Virus record (IMG/VR): IMGVR_UViG_3300044996_000042
Coordinates: 1 to 23,377 of that record
Strand: one strand, 5' to 3'
Source: a virus
Length of the DNA: 23,377 bases
The notes beneath the pieces were generated by a model. That model saw only the letters and a list, made by a program, of their open reading frames with translations, had not been told where the DNA came from and searched no databases. The first letter of the stretch is position 1. The number at the start of each line of letters is the position of its first letter. Shown here one piece after another: positions 6,474 to 13,132 of the stretch. The position numbers were made by a program, and so were the translations under genes.

Positions 6474-6956
6474 TCATCTCACCACTGGCGCAACTTCCAC
6501 ATCAAGTGGGTTGCTTACAACAGGGGGAGTTCTAACCCGCATTTCCGTCACCGCCACCAGCTGCGCCCTTGCTCTCCGGCACACCAAGTCATGAATCACC
6601 CCGAAGTAGTTTGTTGCTACAGACACACGGACACCAACCACCCTCGCCTCGTCAAGTATGTCCTTCTGGGTGATGAGGATTGGGGGCAACGTCCTCTCCC
6701 GCCCACCACCAATAGCGGTCACACATGCCGTCCAGGTTTTGTTGCTCAATCCCAACGTCAGGGTATCGCACCGAATGCCGTCAAAGACAACTGTGTTGGT
6801 GAATACTCTTTCCCGTAGTGGAATTACACGTTCCCACCGCACCGTGGAGATGGTAGAAGTCCTGGGGATGGTTTCCACCTGCGCGTTCACGCAGGAGACG
6901 GTGAAAGCCAGCGCGGCAATCCACGCGAGCCCAGCAACCATTTTGTTTTGGTACAT
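6474..6956 (-). CDS. Secreted protein of unknown function
   Basis: I do not recognise this 160-residue protein. Its first 26 residues form a Sec-type signal peptide (hydrophobic LAWIAALAFTV) with possible cleavage after VNA or, as a lipoprotein, before the Cys in TVSC. The mature part is beta-rich with Thr, Val and Arg, and contains two well-spaced Cys pairs (near residues 63 and 78, and about 127) that might form disulphides. ATG 6956 is chosen because AGGT lies six or seven bases upstream; the Met at residue 6 has none. It follows the LamG gene by seven bases and precedes the holin-like gene, so it is probably expressed late and exported by the infected cell. Confidence 0.7.
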   Translation of the reverse strand: MYQNKMVAGLAWIAALAFTVSCVNAQVETIPRTSTISTVRWERVIPLRERVFTNTVVFDGIRCDTLTLGLSNKTWTACVTAIGGGRERTLPPILITQKDILDEARVVGVRVSVATNYFGVIHDLVCRRARAQLVAVTEMRVRTPPVVSNPLDVEVAPVVR

Positions 6957-6963
6957 ATAGCAC

Positions 6964-8454
6964 CTACTTTCCGCGAAGACTCATACCACGCAATTCGCAC
7001 GGTTCCGTTCCGGGGTACGTCACCCGCAACACCAGTGCCGTCCCAGCCGTCACAGCAGTTGGAGCGGTGAAGTATCGGCGCGAATGGGGTGCACCGGACA
7101 CTGTAGTAACCACCTGCGTCCACGAAACACCATTATCGGCAGATACCCAGTTGGTCACGCCGCTCAACGCATTCGAGGATTGCAGCCAGTAGCACGCCAC
7201 CACATTTGAGACGCTGTAAGCAGTATAGTGGGGCAGACTACGGAAAGTCCACTCTGTGCCTGGAGCGCGCACACTTACCGGACTGCTACGCCAGTTCGCG
7301 GTATCGGCGGACCAAGTCGCAGGGTGCTGGTTCAGAACATCAGCGACATTGGTATCGGACCCCTCGTTCATCGGCCAGTAGCCCAGCAGGCCCTTGCCGG
7401 ATGGATGCACGCCGGGTGTCTGCCACAGTGCCTCGTTGGCGTTATACGGATGCCCACGGCCACCACCGTAGAGGGTCTGCGCTTCCTTGTCGGAGAGGGC
7501 GCGATTCCACATGGCCACGTCGTCCACGCCACCGTACATGGTGTTGCCCAAATCATCCGTGCGTCCGACAACCCACTTGGAAATGCCGGACGGGTAGATG
7601 AACATCTCCCTGCAACTGCCGCCACTTCCGCCATAAGTGGCCGGGACCAACAAGCAAGAATAGACTCCGTCCTTGTAAACCCTAGCTGCTCCGCGAGTCT
7701 TGGCATAGCTGTACGCGTAATGGTGCCATTCCGGCCCCCACCCATCCGCTGCGTACAAGGACGGTCCTACAATAAAGCTCCCCTGTTCATACCATTGAAC
7801 CTGAATCTGCGTAACTGGGCCAAACGAAATAGCATTCCAGGTGCCATAGCCCGCCTCCACAAACATGAATCCGCCCGATTCCACGTACCCTTCCCTTTGC
7901 GCGGTGCTGGCGAGTGGGCAAGCGTAGGTACGACCAATGGCCGAGTTGTCTGGTACGTTGCACCAGAAGCTCACGGACCATTCACGCCCAGTCCAGTCCA
8001 ATGCGCCGCTTGCAAATGGAATATCGATGGAGTGCGTGCCCATTCCATCAAACGAGGCGGCGGAGCCAATTGCATTCGTGTAGTTTACCAGCCCGAAACC
8101 AGCAAGGGAGACTAACCCCGTTGTCCCGCTCGCATCAACCATTTCATTGTCGAAACCGGCGTCAATCCATCCATCAGGTAGTCTCAACGTTGGTTCGGTG
8201 GTGGTACGCCAGAATTGTTCGGCTTCTGCCACGGATGCAACTGTAAATGGAGATGCCACCAAAAGGACACCAGCTGCGTACTGGCCGGCAATGCTTGCGG
8301 AGTAATTGCTCACCGCAACAACCGCGCCAGTGGGAGACGTGGTTTGTAGAGTTCCATCGGGGAACTGGACACTCGACACCTTCAGTGACGGAGCCGCCTT
8401 GGCCAATAGACCGCAAAAGCAAGCCGCCACCAACACCATCAACCATCTTTTCAT
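6964..8454 (-). CDS. Secreted LamG/concanavalin-like lectin protein with fibre-type motif
   Basis: The 496-residue protein starts with a clear Sec signal peptide (residues 1-20, KRW then a Leu/Val/Ala core, ending AKA-AP). Residues 29-40 read VQFPDGTLQTTS, similar to the FPDGTxQT motif at the start of many phage tail-fibre and adhesin domains. A LamG-like jelly-roll follows at about 134-330: FDG, WSVSFW, WHHYAYSYAK, VYKDG and VDDVAMWNRALSDKEAQTLY are its standard strands. A C-terminal beta-rich region (about 390-496) follows. LamG domains bind glycans or proteins. GAGGTG seven bases upstream supports ATG 8454. The place in the operon is that of a tail fibre or receptor-binding protein, but a Sec signal is unusual for a virion protein. 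Confidence 0.85.
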   Translation of the reverse strand: MKRWLMVLVAACFCGLLAKAAPSLKVSSVQFPDGTLQTTSPTGAVVAVSNYSASIAGQYAAGVLLVASPFTVASVAEAEQFWRTTTEPTLRLPDGWIDAGFDNEMVDASGTTGLVSLAGFGLVNYTNAIGSAASFDGMGTHSIDIPFASGALDWTGREWSVSFWCNVPDNSAIGRTYACPLASTAQREGYVESGGFMFVEAGYGTWNAISFGPVTQIQVQWYEQGSFIVGPSLYAADGWGPEWHHYAYSYAKTRGAARVYKDGVYSCLLVPATYGGSGGSCREMFIYPSGISKWVVGRTDDLGNTMYGGVDDVAMWNRALSDKEAQTLYGGGRGHPYNANEALWQTPGVHPSGKGLLGYWPMNEGSDTNVADVLNQHPATWSADTANWRSSPVSVRAPGTEWTFRSLPHYTAYSVSNVVACYWLQSSNALSGVTNWVSADNGVSWTQVVTTVSGAPHSRRYFTAPTAVTAGTALVLRVTYPGTEPCELRGMSLRGK

Positions 8455-8463
8455 TTCATCACC

Positions 8464-9228
8464 TCACGCAATCGGAGTCTTCATCACCACGTAGTGGAGC
8501 TTGTATCCAGCCGGCACCGGGGCGGAGAAGTCCACCACAATCAACCCGCTGGAATCGGGTTGGCGAGCTTGCGCCAGTATCATGACGCCACCAACCACCG
8601 GAGCTTCCACGTGGACGGTATACAACCGCAAAGCACCCGTGACTTCGATGTTGTGATACTCCGCCCCCTCCGTGATGTTGGCCAGACCCTCAACAAACGA
8701 GTTGCCAGTGGGTAACGGGTTGGAATCCCAATGGATGGCGTCTCCGTAGATGAAGGGCATCCGCTGACAGAACACCATCTGACGAGCGGGATCACTCTCC
8801 CAGGCCTGAAACTCCAAGAAGCCCTCTCTGCGAGACTTGCCTCCAACGACTTCCTGGAAGGACTCGTTGTATGAGTCTAGATAGACGGTCATCTGGCCCA
8901 AAGCCGGATCAGGATTGGTGGAGCCTGAGGAGGAAGCCGCCGCCCAGGTTCCATCGGCATTTACGTTCGCGCCCTCAGACAACAGAATCTCTGTGCGATC
9001 GGCGGTGGCAAGTCCAAAGGCTCCCGCGAACAGATACTCAACCCCGTCTCCCGTAGGCACCCCCACATATGGGTTGGAGTAGGAGCCGTCACAAAGCCGG
9101 AGCCGCAGCAGAACCTTCTCTTGATAGATAATGCCTGGGAAAAGGTTGGCGCTGATCTGATTCCCGGCACCATTGTAGAACCGCTGGTTGGTCACATCCC
9201 ACCAAGCGTCAATGATACGATTGCTCAT
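8464..9228 (-). CDS. Putative minor tail or baseplate protein
   Basis: The 254-residue protein has no signal peptide. It is beta-rich, with Gly, Ser, Asn and aromatic residues, and begins SNRIIDAWWDVTNQRFYNG, which resembles the N-terminal domain of phage baseplate or fibre-base proteins. I chose ATG 9228 because GGAG lies eight bases upstream; the longer frame to 9348 would overlap the upstream gene and add a poor N-terminus. The stop is nine bases before the LamG start, so the two are coupled, and it may be the adaptor for that protein. No catalytic motif is visible. Function is inferred from position only. Confidence 0.7.
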   Translation of the reverse strand: MSNRIIDAWWDVTNQRFYNGAGNQISANLFPGIIYQEKVLLRLRLCDGSYSNPYVGVPTGDGVEYLFAGAFGLATADRTEILLSEGANVNADGTWAAASSSGSTNPDPALGQMTVYLDSYNESFQEVVGGKSRREGFLEFQAWESDPARQMVFCQRMPFIYGDAIHWDSNPLPTGNSFVEGLANITEGAEYHNIEVTGALRLYTVHVEAPVVGGVMILAQARQPDSSGLIVVDFSAPVPAGYKLHYVVMKTPIA

Positions 9229-9286
9229 AGGAATCTCTCCAGTTGTAAGATAGGACTTTGTCCCATCCCCTTCTATGTCAAACCAG

Positions 9287-11614
9287 CTATGGACGCCACT
9301 GAATGATGACTGGTCCTCTGTCAATCGTATGACCGTACTCCACCTCAAAAGTACGGTACCAAAAGCTGGTTTCTTCCGGTGGGGGGTTAGTGGGGGGAGC
9401 CGTCAGCTCATCCAAAAGGGAATCTGGGATGGTAGGAATCCAGTTGTCAGTGAAAGGCTTCCAAGTCACAAAGGTATCAGTAACCCAACCGCTATCAGCC
9501 ACCTTGACAGAAGCCGTGGTTGTGAGGGAGGAGTCGAAAGCAGCGGTGCCGGGGCAGTCCCATACTTTCAGCCGGATAGTTTCATATGTCCAAGAGTACG
9601 GATGCGACCCAGTAGAAAACGTGGTGCGGGTCTCCTCGTTTGTCCAACCACGGTATGCATACATCCGCACGCGATGAGAGATGCCGGTGTAGAGCGGGGG
9701 AGTTATGGATTCAGTGCGATTTACCTGAATGTTGATGCCGCAGGTGTTTGCGTCATTGCTCCAGGTCACATATCCCATGGATTGATAATATCTCCAATAA
9801 GATTGACCACTTCTCAGGAAGGCGCGATTGTCTAGGCTCCTGAAGTTGTTGTCATTCAAAAACACCCGATTGGTTGCCGCGTGGAAAGAGTCCTTCAGGG
9901 AACCGGAGTTCACCTCATTCCAATTGGTAGAGCAGGAACCGGCCCAGCCAGCAATCCCGTTGGTCTTCCAGTTATTCAACCTCACTCCGTCCGGGGAGAG
10001 AATCTGCACGGTCATAGTATTGTTGAGGAAAGTGAGCACGTTGGTAATGGTAGCAAACTCATTGGTCTGCCGAAGATATGAACTGGAAGGCACGCCCCAA
10101 ATAGATTGAGGCACTCCAGCCCTTTCGAGAAGTCCGGTGTATGCCATCCACGGCCCCTGACCTGGATTGGCGCACCATCCCCGCTTCCTCAACTCCTCTG
10201 ATTTGTCGAATACCAGGCTTTCATCCTCACCAACTTCTGGTCTTACAAACCGTGCCTCATCCTTTCCTTCTATCCCTGGCCCAGAACCCTCGTTGCCCTC
10301 AAACCAGGTATACACCGAGGAAAGCCAAGAATGGTAAGCATCATCCATTTGCCGGCTGAATGGAAGGAAGAATCCAGGGACTTCCCCGGAAGCCCGCCAT
10401 AGATTCTGGCTGGAATGGTCCCCCAGATTCCTGCAGGCAATCTCCCACTGCGGAGCCTTCCGGGCTAGACTATTTGTGGGACGGAAGCCTCCCCACTGAG
10501 TCACCACATTGGTGAAGAAGGAACCATCCACACGAGACACAGCCCCAGTGATAGACCACACATCGTTTGTATGGTCATTCTCCGTCATCTCCTCCACCTT
10601 CCCTCCAACCACCCAAACAAAAGGCAGGTGTGTTGCCTTGCTCACCAACCAACGATTCGACAAGATGGGAAATGTGGCGGGATTCCAGGCGAGAGGAGAC
10701 TGACCCCAATCCCTACAATACGGGCTGACAATGACTGCAGAAGTTGAATAATCCCCTTCCTTCTTCCCCCCTCCAACAAACCCCCTATCAATCAATCTGA
10801 ATCCCCCGGCATTCTGGTACACATAGATATATGAATTCAACTGATACTCAGAAGCAAAGTATGGATTGGCTTGAAAGACTGCCCAGGGCCATCCTGGAGA
10901 TGACCATTCGTAGGAGCGTTGATCAATCACCGGGGCGACATAATCCCGCAGCATTCCTTTCCAAGCCAAGACATACTCCCCGTCCATCCCGTTGGAGATG
11001 CTGTTGAAGCCCGAGACTTTCAGTGCTGTTTTGCCAGATGTCCAAAGCCAATAGCTGTTAGTCTCCTCGTGGTAAATCATCCGGGATATGTAGTGAGGAA
11101 ACCCCCAAACATCATATGGAAACTTGAAGGCATCGTACACTTTATTCCAACCCTCCTCCGGCATGAGGGGGTGCTCATTCCATACATTGGTAGTATACCA
11201 CCGAGTGATTCTGACCTGGCGGTCCGTGGAGCCGGGGACATCCTCCCATTCCGGTACCCAGTAGTTTGTCCAGCAGTACCAGTTGGTATGAGGACCCAAA
11301 TAGACAGAACCGTTGAAATTGGTGAACTGATAGCCACCCACCCAGTCATTGCTCTTCACCAACACGGTCCAATCACTCGGGCAAGATCCACCGAAAGGGA
11401 CTGTGTATTGCTCCCTCCTCACCAGATTGGGCCAAGAGAGGGTATTGGGAACCCTCAACATCAACGCACGAGACGTCCAGTTGCTCACCACGTTGAAGTA
11501 GTCTGCCGTGTTGTATCTCTGTGGTGACGGACGGCTGCGGGTCATCTGAGTGCCAACAAACACCGCCCCTCCCACCAGCATCAACCCCATCACCCATTTC
11601 TTATTGGAGACCAT
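9287..11614 (-). CDS. Large membrane-anchored, Trp-rich protein of unknown function
   Basis: I do not recognise this 775-residue protein. A lysine pair and a hydrophobic segment (WVMGLMLVGGAVFVGTQM, residues 7-24) give an uncleaved N-terminal anchor or signal. The rest is exceptionally rich in Trp, Tyr, Asn and Thr, with many WTN, TNVW and NYW clusters and scattered Cys, and looks like an extended beta-rich extracytoplasmic protein. ATG 11614 has GAGGTG seven bases upstream. The C-terminal third contains repeated beta-type segments and a Pro-rich linker (APPTNPPPEE). It lies between tail-tip candidates and the baseplate/LamG genes, where one would expect a fibre, tail spike or central tail protein. 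Composition is unlike the structural genes before it. Confidence 0.8.
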   Translation of the reverse strand: MVSNKKWVMGLMLVGGAVFVGTQMTRSRPSPQRYNTADYFNVVSNWTSRALMLRVPNTLSWPNLVRREQYTVPFGGSCPSDWTVLVKSNDWVGGYQFTNFNGSVYLGPHTNWYCWTNYWVPEWEDVPGSTDRQVRITRWYTTNVWNEHPLMPEEGWNKVYDAFKFPYDVWGFPHYISRMIYHEETNSYWLWTSGKTALKVSGFNSISNGMDGEYVLAWKGMLRDYVAPVIDQRSYEWSSPGWPWAVFQANPYFASEYQLNSYIYVYQNAGGFRLIDRGFVGGGKKEGDYSTSAVIVSPYCRDWGQSPLAWNPATFPILSNRWLVSKATHLPFVWVVGGKVEEMTENDHTNDVWSITGAVSRVDGSFFTNVVTQWGGFRPTNSLARKAPQWEIACRNLGDHSSQNLWRASGEVPGFFLPFSRQMDDAYHSWLSSVYTWFEGNEGSGPGIEGKDEARFVRPEVGEDESLVFDKSEELRKRGWCANPGQGPWMAYTGLLERAGVPQSIWGVPSSSYLRQTNEFATITNVLTFLNNTMTVQILSPDGVRLNNWKTNGIAGWAGSCSTNWNEVNSGSLKDSFHAATNRVFLNDNNFRSLDNRAFLRSGQSYWRYYQSMGYVTWSNDANTCGINIQVNRTESITPPLYTGISHRVRMYAYRGWTNEETRTTFSTGSHPYSWTYETIRLKVWDCPGTAAFDSSLTTTASVKVADSGWVTDTFVTWKPFTDNWIPTIPDSLLDELTAPPTNPPPEETSFWYRTFEVEYGHTIDRGPVIIQWRP

Positions 11615-11623
11615 CTTCGCACC

Positions 11624-12091
11624 TCAGTAGAATGGGGTGATGTCCAACACCCCGCAACGATATGGGCGCTTCAGCCAAACAGCCCCGGAAGTATTGCTGT
11701 CAAAACAGTAGTACACCATCTTGGCAACGGTGTCAGTATGACGAGGCTTCTCTCCCCCGGTTGCCCAACAAGCATCGGAAGGATCACTCCAACTGAACTG
11801 AATGAAAGCGTATACCATCCCGCCAGAAATCAGCACGTTGTTAGACTGCGCCACCTCAATGGGTTCATCGGAGCCTTTGATGATTATCCCGTCAAGTAGA
11901 GTGATGTACGGACCCCGAGGATTGTCTTGGTTCCTTCTCCAACCAAAGCACCACTCCCTCCAAAGGAAGTCCCCATCAAAGGTAGGGGGCACCAATCCAG
12001 GAGGATCAATCAGAGCGGCACGCCGTTGCTGCTCCGACCTTATGACAGCCTCTTGAAGTCTACCCACGCCAGAAACTGGAGTTGGGGTCAT
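11624..12091 (-). CDS. Hypothetical tail-region protein
   Basis: This 155-residue protein is not recognised. It has a polar helical N-terminus (residues 5-30), then a beta-rich domain with many Trp and several Cys, and ends DITPFY. The start is ATG 12091 because it overlaps the preceding stop as ATGA; the longer frame to 12262 lies inside that gene and has no Shine-Dalgarno. Only a weak GGGGG precedes it, so translation is probably coupled. Its length and position after the tape measure gene suggest a small tail-tip or baseplate component, without direct motif support. Confidence 0.7.
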   Translation of the reverse strand: MTPTPVSGVGRLQEAVIRSEQQRRAALIDPPGLVPPTFDGDFLWREWCFGWRRNQDNPRGPYITLLDGIIIKGSDEPIEVAQSNNVLISGGMVYAFIQFSWSDPSDACWATGGEKPRHTDTVAKMVYYCFDSNTSGAVWLKRPYRCGVLDITPFY

Positions 12092-13131
12092 TGATCGGCC
12101 CCCAAAATATCGCCAGCAGGTTCCTCCGGCAACTCCAGCCTTCTCCACTGCTCCGCCCACAGCACAAAATACTTCATGCGTTGTGGCTTGAGAGTGAGGT
12201 TGGGAAGGCAAGCGCCCCCAGACACATCCAGCGCCACCGGACTCGTCACAGCCCTTCCCCAAGAATCTTGAATTGGTTCCAGCTTGCTGTCCACCTTCTG
12301 ATACAGTCCCTGAGAAAGTATGACTGGGTCGTGACAGGCCAGGGGAGAACTAGAACCATATACAATGGAAATTTGGTAGGTGACCGCCCAATACTTCTTG
12401 CCGAGGGGGGTCCACCTTTCCTCAAACCTCAAATCCTCCATCAGAGCTTTCCGCCTCCCAACCACCCGTCCAGCAATCCTGACCTCATCTGAATTGACGG
12501 TCCCTATGTATGCTTCGGCAGTTTCCAAAGAGAACCGGTCACCCCTGTAATTCTTCTGTATGCTCAGATTGAGGAACCTCACCGGACCCTTCAAAGACGG
12601 ATTGAAAGGCATCCCCGCCGTGTTGAGAATCTTGGCTGTGGGCTTGTCTCTTGTCTCAACGATAAGATCATCTCCAGGAATGCTTCCGTCCTCTGCCACC
12701 AAAAGAAAATCAGCGGGGGGCTGACCATCCAGACCAATCACCTTATAGGCAAAGTCCAGATTCACTTCCTTCAAAATGCCAAACCCACCAGAGATGACGG
12801 CGGGCAACTCCCAAGGCTCTTTTGGGTCCTTGCTCCACCAAGAGGGGGTTTGCCCGTACTCGCACACCACCTCCACTCTACCGGGCTCACTGTGAACTCT
12901 GCGTGGAGTCTTCTTCAGACAGATGAACAGCGGATATGATGCGCTGTAGGAATCGCCAATCGCTGGAACCCCAGTCTCATTCACACACTCGGACAACTGG
13001 TTGATAGCAGTTTCGGTGCCATAGTCCAGAAGGAATATGCGCGCGAGCCTGGAAGGGAAGTCCCCCTGCGGGGTGCGTTGCAAGTCGCCTAGATCGGAAT
13101 TCAGCCGCTCAACTACCGTGGGAGTTGGCAT
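12088..13131 (-). CDS. Putative tail-tip protein
   Basis: The 347-residue protein has alternating beta strands and a central segment ILNTAGMPFNPSL. It resembles a conserved N-[ST]-A-G-x-P-F-x-P motif I associate with tail proteins encoded next to the tape measure gene in many environmental siphoviruses. ATG 13131 lies one base after the tape measure stop and has GGAGG eight bases upstream; the longer frame to 13173 overlaps that gene. No signal or membrane segment is present. The gene is probably a distal tail or tip structural protein, coupled to the tape measure gene and to the next small ORF. The family assignment is from memory and context. Confidence 0.72.
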   Translation of the reverse strand: MPTPTVVERLNSDLGDLQRTPQGDFPSRLARIFLLDYGTETAINQLSECVNETGVPAIGDSYSASYPLFICLKKTPRRVHSEPGRVEVVCEYGQTPSWWSKDPKEPWELPAVISGGFGILKEVNLDFAYKVIGLDGQPPADFLLVAEDGSIPGDDLIVETRDKPTAKILNTAGMPFNPSLKGPVRFLNLSIQKNYRGDRFSLETAEAYIGTVNSDEVRIAGRVVGRRKALMEDLRFEERWTPLGKKYWAVTYQISIVYGSSSPLACHDPVILSQGLYQKVDSKLEPIQDSWGRAVTSPVALDVSGGACLPNLTLKPQRMKYFVLWAEQWRRLELPEEPAGDILGADQ

Positions 13132-13132
13132 C

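Noticed and set aside
7228-8115. A 295-codon + strand open frame opposite the LamG gene
   Set aside because: The opposite strand has a signal peptide and LamG motifs; this frame shows no family and no neighbours in its direction.
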